Assembly: GCF_025345615.1 (NCBI RefSeq)
Contig: NZ_JAODWD010000005.1
Location: 1 to 64,000, forward strand
Direction of reading: 5' to 3'
DNA: 64,000 nt
Source of the DNA: Mycobacterium deserti
Lineage (GTDB): Bacteria; Actinomycetota; Actinomycetes; Mycobacteriales; Mycobacteriaceae
Part shown: one piece after another, positions 9,064 through 20,092 of the stretch
Layout of the letters: the number at the start of each line of letters is the position of its first letter
How positions within the stretch are numbered: position 1 is the first letter of the stretch
Position numbers and translations under genes: made by a program
The notes under the pieces: generated by a model
What the model was told of the DNA's origin: nothing
The model's database searches: none
What the model saw: only the letters and a program-made list of their open reading frames with translations

Positions 9064-9597
9064 GTGGATGCTGTGACGACGTACTCGTGGCCTAAGCCAT
9101 ATCGGCCGCGGATACCGGCACGATGGGCCTACCGCCTTCATTCGGTGCTTGTCGAAAATCGGTTCTATCGTTGGCTGGCGCGGGCCCTGGAGCGGCGGGA
9201 CAACGCATACCGCGTCTTCACCCTGGTCGAAAAGAAGTCGAAAGAGCGCCTATTCGGTTGCCAGATGTGCGGTCAATGTGAGCTACCGACAACTGGCTAC
9301 GCCTGCCCCATGACTTGTCCGAAGCAATTGCGAAACGGTCCGTGTGGAGGTGTTTCCGCCGACGGCCGCTGCGAGGTGCATCCTGATGTGCGGTGCGTAT
9401 GGGTGCTCGCCTACGAACGTGCGGTGGCGACCGGACACAGTGCCGATTTCTCGCTTCTGCAGCGGCCAGTCGATCACCGCGAACAGGGCCGCAGCTCCTG
9501 GATCAACTACTGGCAGGGCCGTGACGACGAGATGGCTGCCGATCCATCCGCGAATCCGCGGATGGTGAAACGAGACGGCACGGTGGCCGCGCGATGA
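9064..9597 (+). CDS. MetV-like protein (MTHFR C-terminal cysteine-rich domain)
   Basis: A 177-residue protein matching the stand-alone MTHFR C-terminal domain family, which includes MetV of acetogens. There it carries an iron-sulfur or zinc site and partners the MetF subunit. Visible cysteine blocks are CQMCGQC near residue 65, then CPMTC and GPCGG, and a later C-x7-C pair. The start is a GTG at 9064 with only a weak ribosome site. A gap of about 180 bases separates it from the previous gene. Its stop overlaps the MetF start by four bases, which supports a MetV/MetF pair. The family assignment is good; the metal content is inferred. Confidence 0.75.
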   Translation: MDAVTTYSWPKPYRPRIPARWAYRLHSVLVENRFYRWLARALERRDNAYRVFTLVEKKSKERLFGCQMCGQCELPTTGYACPMTCPKQLRNGPCGGVSADGRCEVHPDVRCVWVLAYERAVATGHSADFSLLQRPVDHREQGRSSWINYWQGRDDEMAADPSANPRMVKRDGTVAAR

Positions 9598-10568
9598 GGA
9601 CCAACAGTATGTCCGGCGGCGGCCTGAAAGCCGCCTTGTCGTCTGGGCGGTTCGCCATCACGGCCGAGCTGGGCCCGCCACGAGGTGCCGATGCAGACGC
9701 GATCAAGCGGAAGGCCGCCTACCTGCGCGGTTGGGTCGACGCAGTCAACGTCACAGACAACCAAGGTGCACGAGTGCGGATGTCGAGCTTGGGCGGGTCG
9801 GTGCTGGCACAACGCGAGGGTCTATCGCCGGTGATGCAGCTGACGTGCCGTGACCGCAACCGGATGGCCTTGCAGGCCGATCTGCTGGCCGCAGGTGCAC
9901 TCAGCATCCCGCACGTGCTGCTGTTGACGGGCGATCATCCGCGCGCGGGCGATCATCCGGAGGCCAAACCGGTGTTCGACGTCGACGGCGTGCAGCTGAC
10001 GTGGATTGCGCGCACGCTTCGAGACGACGGCGTTTTGATGTCTGGCGAGGATGTCTCGGTAACGCCGGAATGGATGATCGGGACAGTAGAGAACCCCTTT
10101 GCGCCACCGGTTTCCCTTCGGGCGGAACGGCTGGCGAAGAAGGTGGCCGCCGGGGCTGAATTCGCACAAACCCAATATGTGTTCGACCTCGATGTCTTCG
10201 TCCGCTGGATCACGTCTCTGCACGAAATGGGCATCACGCAGAAGTGCGCGGTGTTGGCCGGGGTAGGTCCGATCCGGTCGTTGAGAATGCTCGAGTTCTT
10301 GCGCAGCGAAGTGCCCGGCGTGAACGTGCCACGGGCAATCGAGCGGCGCCTGCGAGGTGTGCCTGCGGACAAGGTTGGGGAGGAGGGCATGCGGTTGTGT
10401 GCCGAAACGATCCAGCAGCTCTGCGAAATTCCCGGTGTAGCGGGGGTTCACGTCATGGCGTTCGGGTTCGAGCACGGCGTACCCGAGATTCTTGACCGCG
10501 CAGGTTTCGCACCGCGGCCGAACCCGACGGTGTCGTGCGGCGTGGAGGGCGGTGGGCATGCTGATTGA
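9594..10568 (+). CDS. Methylenetetrahydrofolate reductase family protein (MetF-like)
   Basis: A 324-residue TIM-barrel protein of the MetF family, which interconverts 5,10-methylene-THF and 5-methyl-THF. It begins the barrel with FAITAELGPPRG and has the family's LTCRDRNR and LLLTGDHP strands, followed by the region TQYVFD that contacts folate and flavin. The ATG start lies in the ATGA overlap with the MetV-like gene. Its 3' end overlaps the following methyltransferase start by 11 bases. In this operon it may run in the oxidative direction, feeding methyl groups to FolD and PurU. That direction is an inference from the gene set. Confidence 0.88.
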   Translation: MRTNSMSGGGLKAALSSGRFAITAELGPPRGADADAIKRKAAYLRGWVDAVNVTDNQGARVRMSSLGGSVLAQREGLSPVMQLTCRDRNRMALQADLLAAGALSIPHVLLLTGDHPRAGDHPEAKPVFDVDGVQLTWIARTLRDDGVLMSGEDVSVTPEWMIGTVENPFAPPVSLRAERLAKKVAAGAEFAQTQYVFDLDVFVRWITSLHEMGITQKCAVLAGVGPIRSLRMLEFLRSEVPGVNVPRAIERRLRGVPADKVGEEGMRLCAETIQQLCEIPGVAGVHVMAFGFEHGVPEILDRAGFAPRPNPTVSCGVEGGGHAD

Positions 10569-12030
10569 TTTCCGGCCGCATAGCCGTCTGCGCGCCGAGC
10601 GGCCGGCTGATCTGGGCGCGTCGGTGTTGCCGGTTGTCACCGCCCTGAGCGAGAGCACGACCGACCTGTCGAGGGTCCGTGTCGTGTGTGACTGGGTGCA
10701 GTACCGCAACAACTTTCGCGATGTCGTGGAGATCCGTCCGATACTGCGTAGCTCCTCGTTCGATGTAGTGCCGAGGACGAACGGGGCACCGGGCGGCGAC
10801 ATCGAAATAGCGGTCGATGTGCGGCGCGCTCCAGACTCACCGCTGAGTGAGGTGACGTCGTCACTGCTGCGAGACGAAGCCGATCGAGTGTATCTCGAGG
10901 AGTGGACAGCAGGTCGCCGAAGCTGCATATGGCAATTCAACGCACTGTACTGGTCGGCACTGGACCTATGGGAAAAGGCAACCGGCCGCGGTTACGAGCA
11001 GGCCCTGCCGGGCGGCGAAAGCGATGCGCGCAACCGAACTGCGGCCGCTGATCTCATTGGCGAACTGATGGCCATATGGGATCGTCTGGATAAGGTCAAC
11101 GCACTGCCCGAAGAGCTCTATGTCGTTGAATTAGGGGTCGGTAACGGCAACCAGGCCAAAGTTTTTCTCGACGAGTTCCGCGAGATGGACGTCAGGCATG
11201 GCAGAGGGTACTACGAACGACTGCACTACCTGATGTGCGACTACTCCGCACACGTCCTCGAACTGGCGCGCGAGACGGTCGCAGACCACAGCGAGCGCGT
11301 AAGCACGCTCGCGCTCGACGCGACTAAGCCAAGAACGGCGCTGAGTTTCCTTCGCGGCAAGGTATTTCTCGTCTACATCTCCAATGTGTATGACAACCTC
11401 CCCACCGACGAAGTCGCACAGTTGGGCGGCCGGACCTATCAGGTGCAGACGCGCGCATACCTTCCGGACGAGAAGGCCGCCGAACTTGCCGAGTCGGTGT
11501 CGATCACCGTCGAGAAACTGCCCGGCTTGGTGGACAAACTGCTGCGGCTGGGCCCAGGACTTCTCGTGGACGCTTGTCCGGCAAATTTCTCGGGGCTGGA
11601 TGCAGCCGTGCGCTTTTGGCAGGACATCTGGGGGGCTTTGCGGCTCGAGGAGCGATATGTGCCGCTCGAGGGACTCGACACCTACCAAGTCACCGAGACG
11701 CTGACAGGTGAGGTCCTGCGACCAATGTTGGAGTCGGGCACCGATGTGCGGATGCACGTCAACAACGGGGCCGTCGCAAGCTTCGACGACACCCTCACCT
11801 TGCTCCATCCGTACGGCAAGCTGGTTTGTCACGACCTTTTCGTAACCGATGTCGATGGCTACCACACAACGTTCCGGGGCCCAGGCAAGTACGACGGATC
11901 CGTAGTCAACTGGGTCAATGGACCGCTGTTGTCGCACATCGGGCGGCGTCGCGGCTTCGACATCCACCTGGAGCCGTTCCGGCATCGCGGCGGCAACATC
12001 GTCACGATGACAGCTCAGCTGAGGGATTGA
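10558..12030 (+). CDS. Class I SAM-dependent methyltransferase (MidA-like)
   Basis: A protein of about 490 residues with a SAM-binding Rossmann motif VVELGVGNGNQAKVF near residue 190 and an acidic loop after the second strand (LMCDYS). The central region recalls the MidA/PF02636-type methyltransferases. The N-terminal 170 residues and the C-terminal part are not recognised. The ATG at 10558 (in frame with a GTG two codons earlier) is preferred over the longer open frame because it gives a normal 11-base overlap with metF. It is the only obvious SAM consumer in an operon that otherwise makes and recycles SAM, so it is probably the purpose of the cycle. The methyl acceptor is unknown. Confidence 0.7.
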   Translation: MLIDFRPHSRLRAERPADLGASVLPVVTALSESTTDLSRVRVVCDWVQYRNNFRDVVEIRPILRSSSFDVVPRTNGAPGGDIEIAVDVRRAPDSPLSEVTSSLLRDEADRVYLEEWTAGRRSCIWQFNALYWSALDLWEKATGRGYEQALPGGESDARNRTAAADLIGELMAIWDRLDKVNALPEELYVVELGVGNGNQAKVFLDEFREMDVRHGRGYYERLHYLMCDYSAHVLELARETVADHSERVSTLALDATKPRTALSFLRGKVFLVYISNVYDNLPTDEVAQLGGRTYQVQTRAYLPDEKAAELAESVSITVEKLPGLVDKLLRLGPGLLVDACPANFSGLDAAVRFWQDIWGALRLEERYVPLEGLDTYQVTETLTGEVLRPMLESGTDVRMHVNNGAVASFDDTLTLLHPYGKLVCHDLFVTDVDGYHTTFRGPGKYDGSVVNWVNGPLLSHIGRRRGFDIHLEPFRHRGGNIVTMTAQLRD

Positions 12031-12031
12031 T

Positions 12032-13102
12032 ATGGACTACCACCTACCGATTTTGCCCACCACGGTGGTCGGCTCCTACCCGGTTCCCGAGTGGATGGAG
12101 CGATTGAAAACCGATAGCCTCCGCGGCCGGATAAGCGAGACGCAATTGGCCGAAGTGCACGAAATGGCGATCAAGGCTGCGTTGCGAGATCAGGAACTGG
12201 CCGGCATCGACATCGTCTCCGACGGGGAACTGCGTCGCGACAATGATATCGACTACTTTCTCTCAAGGCTGCCTGGCGTGGAGATCGCGCACCGCGCTAA
12301 GGATTTTTACTTCGATTACTACGATGTGATCCTGTCCCGGCCGCTTCCATCCGCAGACGGGTCAGAATTCATCTGGCTAGCAGACGATTTCAGTTTTATC
12401 TTGTCGCAGACCAGCAGGCCCATCAAATTCTCGTTCACCGGACCGTTCTCACTAGCGAGTCGAATAAGGAACAACGCCGGTGTCGACCAGCACGATCTGA
12501 TGGTGGCGATCGCGCACCGGCTCAACGCTGCTGCCCACGCGTTGGCTGACAAGGGCGCCTCGTTACTGCAGATCGATGAACCGTTCCTCGCGGGTTACCC
12601 CGACCAGGTCGAAAATGCCATCGCTGCAATCAATGTCGTAACAGCTGGGGTAAGTGTGAACTGGGGACTGCACGTCTGCTATGGCAATCGCTATGCCCGG
12701 CCTTCGTGGGAAGGACATTACGACTTCCTGTTCCCTGCGGTGCTCGAGGCCAAGGTGGACCAGCTCGTTCTCGAGTTCGCACGCAAGGGATACGCAGATC
12801 TTCCCGTCATCGAGAAGTTTGGGTGGGATCGCAAGATAGGCCTCGGCGTCATCGACGTGAAAAGCCAGCAGGTAGAGACCGCGGAAAAGGTGGCTAGCCG
12901 CATCCGCGCAGCGCTGGACCTGGTACCCGCCGAGCAACTGGTGATCAATCCGGACTGCGGACTTCGCAACTTATCCACCGCCGTCGCTCGCGGCAAGCTC
13001 GCGGCCATGGTGAACGGAACCGCGGAGGTCCGCCGTTCGCTGGCCCCCTTATCGATCGCCGAGTCAACCCTCACCGCTGAAAAACTGACCCAAGGAGCAT
13101 GA
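12032..13102 (+). CDS. Core MetE-type (cobalamin-independent) methyltransferase
   Basis: A 356-residue protein equivalent to the C-terminal catalytic barrel of MetE, without the N-terminal half of the 750-residue enzyme. It opens with PTTVVGSYPVPEW and keeps the zinc ligands as H-x-C in GLHVCYGNR and a later cysteine in NPDCGLRN. Such proteins transfer methyl groups to homocysteine or another thiol; epoxyalkane:coenzyme M transferase belongs to the same superfamily. It starts two bases after the methyltransferase gene and overlaps the metK region. The placement suggests remethylation of homocysteine within the local SAM cycle. The donor could be methyl-THF, a corrinoid or a substrate. Confidence 0.82.
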   Translation: MDYHLPILPTTVVGSYPVPEWMERLKTDSLRGRISETQLAEVHEMAIKAALRDQELAGIDIVSDGELRRDNDIDYFLSRLPGVEIAHRAKDFYFDYYDVILSRPLPSADGSEFIWLADDFSFILSQTSRPIKFSFTGPFSLASRIRNNAGVDQHDLMVAIAHRLNAAAHALADKGASLLQIDEPFLAGYPDQVENAIAAINVVTAGVSVNWGLHVCYGNRYARPSWEGHYDFLFPAVLEAKVDQLVLEFARKGYADLPVIEKFGWDRKIGLGVIDVKSQQVETAEKVASRIRAALDLVPAEQLVINPDCGLRNLSTAVARGKLAAMVNGTAEVRRSLAPLSIAESTLTAEKLTQGA

Positions 13103-13104
13103 GA

Positions 13105-14345
13105 ATGGCGCAATCCGACGCGCACGAATTCCTCTTCACCTCTGAATCGGTGACCGAGGGACACCCCGACAAGATTGCGGACGCAATCTCTGACGCCGTG
13201 CTCGATGCGGCGCTGTCAAATGATCCTTACTCACGGGTGGCATGCGAAACACTCATCACCACCGGGATGGTGGTATTGGCGGGTGAGATCACCACGCCAC
13301 AGATAATCGACTACACCCAGATCGTGCGGGACACGGTCAGCCGCATCGGCTACGACAACGGTGACTACGGTTTCGACGGGCATAACTGCGCAGTGCTGGT
13401 AGCACTAGACAAGCAGTCGCCAGACATCGCGCAGGGCGTCGACCAGGCACACGAGACTCGAAGCGGCAGCTCTGTCGACGAATTCGACCTGGCCGGCGCC
13501 GGCGACCAGGGCATGATGTTCGGCTACGCCACCAATGAGACGCCCGAGCTGATGCCCATGCCAATTGCGCTGGCACATCGGCTATCCCGTCGTTTGGCCA
13601 GCGTGCGCAAGGATGGGACGCTTCCATACCTGCGCCCAGACGGCAAGACACAAGTGTCGGTCCGCTATATCGACGGAGTGCCAATCACCGTCGAGCGGGT
13701 GCTGATCTCGACGCAGCACGCAGAGAATGTCACCACCGAGCAGATCCAGGAGGATCTGTGGAATCAGGTGATTTCCACAGAATTGCCCACTGGTTTCTAC
13801 GATGCCGATCAGCTACGTGCAGACTTGCTGGTGAACCCTACCGGCCGGTTCGTGATCGGTGGGCCAGTGGGCGACGCCGGGTTAACCGGTCGAAAGATCA
13901 TCGTCGACACCTATGGTGGATTCGCCCGTCACGGCGGAGGGGCGTTCTCGGGCAAGGATCCGTCCAAGGTCGACCGCTCGGCGGCCTATGCGGCTCGTTA
14001 CGTGGCGAAGAATGTTGTCGCGGCCGGTCTTGCCGAACGCGCCGAAGTGCAGGTGGCATACGCAATTGGGGTTGCCCGACCGGTGTCGCTGCTCGTCGAG
14101 ACGTTCGGCACCGAGCGGATTGACCGCCGCCTCATCGAGAAGCTCGTCGGTGAGCACTTCGACCTTCGGCCAGCTGCGTTCCGGGCGTATCTCGAATTGC
14201 ATCAACCCATCTATTCGGCGACTGCTGCTTACGGCCACTTCGGCCGTACCGACGTGGATCTGCCCTGGGAGCGCACCGACCGCGCGGCCGCGCTGCGCGA
14301 AGCCGCCAATCTGACCGAAACCACTGTGGCCAAGGGAGGCCGAGC

Positions 14346-14349
<4 letters not shown>
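13105..14349 (+). CDS. metK: S-adenosylmethionine synthetase
   Basis: A 414-residue methionine adenosyltransferase that makes SAM from ATP and methionine. The signature blocks are GHPDKIADAISDA near the N-terminus, GAGDQGMMFGYA in the middle, and the phosphate-binding GGGAFSGKDPSKVDRS. I use the ATG at 13105 because AAGGAG (13092-13097) sits seven bases before it. The ATG at 13099 has only one base of spacing, though it would give an ATGA overlap. The length is slightly above the usual 400 or so. This is likely an extra, pathway-linked copy beside a housekeeping metK elsewhere; that second copy cannot be checked here. Confidence 0.96.
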
Positions 14350-15830
<1,481 letters not shown>

Positions 15831-15840
15831 GGATTTTTCG

Positions 15841-16749
15841 ATGACAATTACTACTGCGCTGCCCCGCGCCCACGGCGCGGGCAGAGAGGAGTCGGCCAGC
15901 GACGTCGGGCGACTCGTCGTATCGTGCCCGGACGGCCCTGGAATCGTGGCGAAGGTAAGCACGTTCCTGCATCGCAGGGGCGCCAACATCATTCAGTCTG
16001 ATCAGTACTCCACCGGACCCGTGGGGGGTAGGTTTTTTCTTCGGGTGGAGTTCCATTTGCCTTGCCTGACCAGCCAATTGGCCGAACTGACAGGCGATTT
16101 CGCGACAGAGGTCGGCAGTGCGATTGGCGGCACCTTCCGATTCCGCGACGCGGGAGCCGTTACCCGGGTGGCCGTGTTCGTGTCACGGTACGACCATTGC
16201 CTGCTGGATCTGCTGTGGCGGACTCGCCGTGGTGAGTTGCCGGTGGAAGTCGTTCAAGTGGTGTCGAACCATTCCGATCTCGCCGCTGATGTGGCCGCGT
16301 TCGGGGTGCCGTTCGAACGTGTGCCGGTGACCCGGGAAACCAAGCGGAGTGCCGAACATCGCCAACTGGAGCTGTTACGTGGCCGGGTGGATCTCGTAGT
16401 GCTCGCTCGATACATGCAGATCCTGTCTGCCGAATTCCTTGACACCATCGGAGTACCGGTGATCAATATCCACCACTCATTTCTGCCCGCATTCGCCGGC
16501 GCAGGACCGTATGAGCGGGCCAAGGAGCGAGGCGTGAAATTGATCGGCGCGACCGCTCATTACGCCACTGAGGATCTCGATGAGGGCCCGATCATCGAGC
16601 AGGACGTCGTGCGCGTTTCGCATCGGGCCACCAGTGCTGAACTCAGTCGCCGCGGCGCTGACATCGAGCGCACGGTCCTCGCGCGTGCCGTCAAGTGGCA
16701 TTGCGAGGAGCGCGTCTTGGTCGACGGCCGAACCACCATCGTCTTCTAG
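15841..16749 (+). CDS. purU: Formyltetrahydrofolate deformylase
   Basis: A 302-residue protein with an N-terminal ACT domain (VSCPDGPGIVAKVSTFL, residues about 25-45) and a C-terminal formyltransferase-fold domain. The fold carries the asparagine and histidine of NIHHSFLPAF and the aspartate of DLDEGPII. It hydrolyses 10-formyl-THF to formate and THF. The ATG at 15841 lies ten bases after ahcY; the open frame continues upstream into ahcY but without family similarity. Together with FolD and MetF it completes oxidation of folate-bound methyl groups to formate. Confidence 0.94.
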   Translation: MTITTALPRAHGAGREESASDVGRLVVSCPDGPGIVAKVSTFLHRRGANIIQSDQYSTGPVGGRFFLRVEFHLPCLTSQLAELTGDFATEVGSAIGGTFRFRDAGAVTRVAVFVSRYDHCLLDLLWRTRRGELPVEVVQVVSNHSDLAADVAAFGVPFERVPVTRETKRSAEHRQLELLRGRVDLVVLARYMQILSAEFLDTIGVPVINIHHSFLPAFAGAGPYERAKERGVKLIGATAHYATEDLDEGPIIEQDVVRVSHRATSAELSRRGADIERTVLARAVKWHCEERVLVDGRTTIVF

Positions 16750-16763
16750 AAAGGCTCTGCCCC

Positions 16764-17768
16764 ATGTCAATTGGAACGATCGCCGTTACCGGGTCCATCG
16801 CCACCGACCATCTCATGCGGTTTCCTGGGCGGTTCGCCGAGCACTTCGTCGACACCCACCTCGACCGATTGTCCTTGAGCTTTCTGGTCAACGATCTGGT
16901 GGTCCGTCGCGGCGGGGTGGCGGCCAACATATCTTTTGCCCTCGGTGTGCTGGGCCAGCGCCCGATTCTTCTCGGTGCCGTCGGCCCCGACTTCGACGAA
17001 TATCGCGCCTGGCTGGAAGGCCACGGCGTTGATTGCTCGCACCTGCATGTTTCCAGTACCGAGCACACAGCACGTTTCACCTGCACAACCGATGACGACC
17101 AGTGTCAGCTCGCCTCCTTCTATCCCGGGGCGATGAGCGAAGCGTCCCGCATCTCACTCGATTCGGTGACGAAGGCCCGTGAACTCGGCCTGGTGGTCAT
17201 CGGTGCCAACGACCCCGAGGCGATGTGCATCCACACCGAGGATGCCCGTCGCCTCCGTGTGCCGTTCGCTGCCGATCCTTCGCAGCAATTGCCGATGCTG
17301 GACCGGGACTGCGCCCGGATGCTGGTTGGAGGCGCGAAGTATTTGTTCTGCAACGAGTACGAGTGGGAATTGCTTACCCGCAAGACGGAGTGGAACGCGC
17401 GCGACATTGCTGACCGAGTGGAGCTGCGCGTCACGACGCTGTCCAATAAGGGCTGTGTTCTCGTAGCGGGCGACGGCTCGGAAGTTCACGTACAAGCTGT
17501 GCCTGCACGAAACATCGTCGACCCGACCGGCGTTGGTGATGCGTTCCGCGCCGGATTCCTCGCGGGGGTGGGCAGTGGGCTCACCCGGGAGCGTGCCGCC
17601 CAACTCGGTTCACTGATCGCCACGCTGGTGATCGAGACCGCGGGCACGCAGGAATGGCGCCTAGATGTCGAGGACGCCGTCGGTCGGCTCGCGGAGACCT
17701 ACGGCGCGGCAGCCGCGGGTGACATCCTGACCGTGTTGCGGGCGCCGGCGGCGGCGCAAGCCATATGA
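16764..17768 (+). CDS. Adenosine kinase (PfkB family)
   Basis: A 334-residue PfkB-family sugar kinase resembling the mycobacterial adenosine kinase AdoK. It begins IAVTGSIATDHLMRFPG, has the substrate-binding GGVAANIS block near residue 55, and has the C-terminal signature DPTGVGDAFRAGFL with the catalytic aspartate. It would phosphorylate the adenosine released by AhcY to AMP and thus pull SAH hydrolysis forward. The ATG at 16764 is chosen over the longer frame because the fold starts there. It overlaps folD by four bases. Confidence 0.9.
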   Translation: MSIGTIAVTGSIATDHLMRFPGRFAEHFVDTHLDRLSLSFLVNDLVVRRGGVAANISFALGVLGQRPILLGAVGPDFDEYRAWLEGHGVDCSHLHVSSTEHTARFTCTTDDDQCQLASFYPGAMSEASRISLDSVTKARELGLVVIGANDPEAMCIHTEDARRLRVPFAADPSQQLPMLDRDCARMLVGGAKYLFCNEYEWELLTRKTEWNARDIADRVELRVTTLSNKGCVLVAGDGSEVHVQAVPARNIVDPTGVGDAFRAGFLAGVGSGLTRERAAQLGSLIATLVIETAGTQEWRLDVEDAVGRLAETYGAAAAGDILTVLRAPAAAQAI

Positions 17769-18601
17769 GTGCGACATTGATCGACGGCAGGGCGGTCGCA
17801 GAGCGGATACGCAAACAAGTCGCTGCCGACGTCGGTGCTCTGGCCACGTCACCCGGGCTGGCCACCATCTTGGTCGGCGACGACCCCGCCTCCGCAATCT
17901 ATGTCGGCAACAAACGCAAGCAGTGCGTCACGGCCGGGATGCGGGATCTGCACCGGCACCTTCCTGCCGACGTGCCCCAGGCGGCCGTGGCCGATGTGAT
18001 CGACGAACTGGCGGCTGAGCCGAGTGTCGACGGGATCTTGTTGCAGCTTCCGCTACCGAAACACCTCGACGCCGTGGCACTGATCGACCGGATCCCGCCC
18101 GACAAGGACGTCGACGGCCTCACCGAGGTCAACGCGGGAAGGCTGACATTGAACCGGCCAGGGTTGCGGCCCTGTACCCCCGCTGGGGTGCTGGTCCTGC
18201 TCGACGAGGCAGGTATCGAACTGGGCGGCGCCCATGCGGTGGTCGTCGGCCGTTCTGATCTGGTCGGTAAACCCATGGCGCAGTTGCTATTACAGCGCAA
18301 TGCTACCGCTACCGTGTGTCATTCGCGCACGCGAGAATTGGCCTCCGTATGCCGTCAAGCGGACGTGCTCGTCGTCGCGGCAGGAGTGCCTCGGCTCATC
18401 GGCGCTGACGCTGTGCGGCCCGGCGCCACCGTGATCGACGTGGGAATCCACCGGACGGACGACGGCTTGTGCGGTGATGTCGACCGCGGTGTCAATGAAA
18501 TCGCCGGGGCGCTGACACCCGTTCCCGGCGGCGTCGGTCCCATGACCATTGCGATGCTCCTGCGAAACACCGTATTCGCCGCTACCCAAGATTTCACCTG
18601 A
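17765..18601 (+). CDS. folD: Bifunctional methylene-THF dehydrogenase / methenyl-THF cyclohydrolase
   Basis: A 278-residue FolD that oxidises 5,10-methylene-THF to 10-formyl-THF. The catalytic YVGNK (Tyr and Lys), the glutamine in DGILLQLPLP, the aspartate in KDVDGLTEVN, and the NADP-site blocks GRSDLVGKPMAQL and GGVGPMT are all present. It starts within an ATGA overlap with the adenosine kinase gene and is the last gene of the operon. The 1.5 kb downstream is gene-poor. In this setting FolD links MetF to PurU. Confidence 0.96.
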   Translation: MSATLIDGRAVAERIRKQVAADVGALATSPGLATILVGDDPASAIYVGNKRKQCVTAGMRDLHRHLPADVPQAAVADVIDELAAEPSVDGILLQLPLPKHLDAVALIDRIPPDKDVDGLTEVNAGRLTLNRPGLRPCTPAGVLVLLDEAGIELGGAHAVVVGRSDLVGKPMAQLLLQRNATATVCHSRTRELASVCRQADVLVVAAGVPRLIGADAVRPGATVIDVGIHRTDDGLCGDVDRGVNEIAGALTPVPGGVGPMTIAMLLRNTVFAATQDFT

Positions 18602-20092
18602 GGCACATGCGGTAGGAGGACCAGCGATACGAGTCACCAGCTGGTTCTGGATGGTTACGAGCGCATCATCTTGCGGTGTCGGTTTGGCTCCCGTACCTCG
18701 GCGGTAGCGACTTGGTCAACGGTCGCCAGATCGCCGGGCGCCTCACGATGAAATGCGAGATCGACGCGCGCCGAGGAGCACCAATCGTGACAGATAGTCC
18801 TCCGACAACTCGAAATCCATGTCCTGCCACACTTGTCAATACGTACACCGGGCATGCTCTTCACGCGACTGGCACGAGAATCGTGTTCAGTACCGAAACG
18901 GGCCGACTGCCCAATTCATCGATGCGGTCGATGTCACTGACCGAATATGTTCGCTTGCAAGGATGCAACCTTCTATCTACCGCTGATCTCACAGCCTCGA
19001 TCGTGCGCCTCGCTAGCCGTATTTGAAATGTACGGAGGGCATCAGGAGTGGGTGGACGGAGAGCTGATCGGTAGTGACACAAGCAATAAGGCGTGCGCTA
19101 GAGCGCTGATTCGCGACGATGCGACTGTGCGGGAGGCGTTTGATGGGGCACCAGTCTCTAACCGTCGTTCTACGTCCCGCTCAGAATGGTCGTCTCGCGG
19201 ATGGGAGCGTTGTCCGGGACGAATCAGGCTGGTCCGTATACGAAAAGCGGATATGGATAGTGTCGCCGTGCTGATCATGGTTGCTGCGATAATGTCAGCG
19301 CCGCCGACGGTGTTAGAGAATGCCCATTCGACTGTACCGGCCGACGTCGCGACTGGTCGGTTCGCTTGATGGCAATGATCGGAGAACCTCGCTTGCAAGT
19401 CTGCGGCAACCGTCCAAGCGTCATAGGGCAGAAAGGCTGCGACGGGCTCGCTGCGGAGCTCAGGCGCCTCGGTCGCGTGATGCAAGGTGGCCGCGCATCG
19501 CTGAGAAGCCCGCAGAGGGTGATCGCGGGATCCCTTGGGTAACAACGGTTGAATATCGATAGGCAGGCGCGAATAGCCGAAGTCGACGCTTCGACGACAA
19601 TTGAGCTCCAGATCCTCCACAGCGCGATTGGGTGGTTGCGCTGACTTCTGCAAGCCAAAGCGTCCCGCCGGAGGCAACGCCCGCTAATTTTTTGACGTCG
19701 ACGGACGAGTCGTCGACGTCTCGAGCGCCGTCGCCACGAGGGCGTACCGCAGGATCGAGGCGCTGGGGTCCGGTGCGTATGGTTGATTCCTGGCACTGAG
19801 GCAACAGTGGCCGCGTCTCGGCCCCCCGTCTCGGCTACAACTCACTGTATTCCTGGCGGTTGCGACTTCATCTGGTTGCTGTGCTGCAACAATTGGCCCC
19901 ACAGCCTCGCTGTGGCGCGCGGGCCGAATACAGTTCATAGCTATTTCCTGGACGCAGCCGATACAGCCCGGGCACACGGCACGGGCGGCTCAGCGACCTC
20001 ATTGCTATACGGGCCTCATCCTCCCTGTCAACACGAGAATGATTAGTCCCGCGCTGCACGTCGACCGTGAGAACTCTCGTTGGACAGGATGG
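18602..20092. other. Gene-poor region, probably decayed sequence
   Basis: About 1.5 kb with no open frame that I can support on either strand. The open frames present are short, mutually overlapping and unlike any family I know. A good ribosome-site-like TAGGAGG (about 18612-18618) follows folD but no start codon is well placed. A short coding-like stretch near 19691-19785 (FDVDGRVVDVSSAVATRAYR in the plus frame) may be a gene remnant. A perfect inverted repeat lies at 19694-19720. I saw no tRNA, IS ends or regulatory palindrome of the kind found further right. Confidence 0.5.
19694..19720. repeat. Perfect 9-bp inverted repeat
   Basis: GACGTCGAC (19694-19702) and GTCGACGTC (19712-19720) are exact reverse complements separated by nine bases. 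A run of T precedes it on the plus strand, which is the wrong side for a plus-strand terminator. It may be a regulator site or the incidental result of a coding-like Asp-Val-Asp repeat. Confidence 0.5.

Noticed and set aside
18655..18864. A minus-strand stretch reading MDFELSEDYLSRL, reminiscent of an acyl-CoA dehydrogenase start
   Set aside because: The similarity is only a dozen residues and the frame breaks at once; too weak to call even a pseudogene.
19042..19677. A 211-codon minus-strand open frame
   Set aside because: No ribosome site, no recognisable domain and unusual composition; kept only as part of the gene-poor region.
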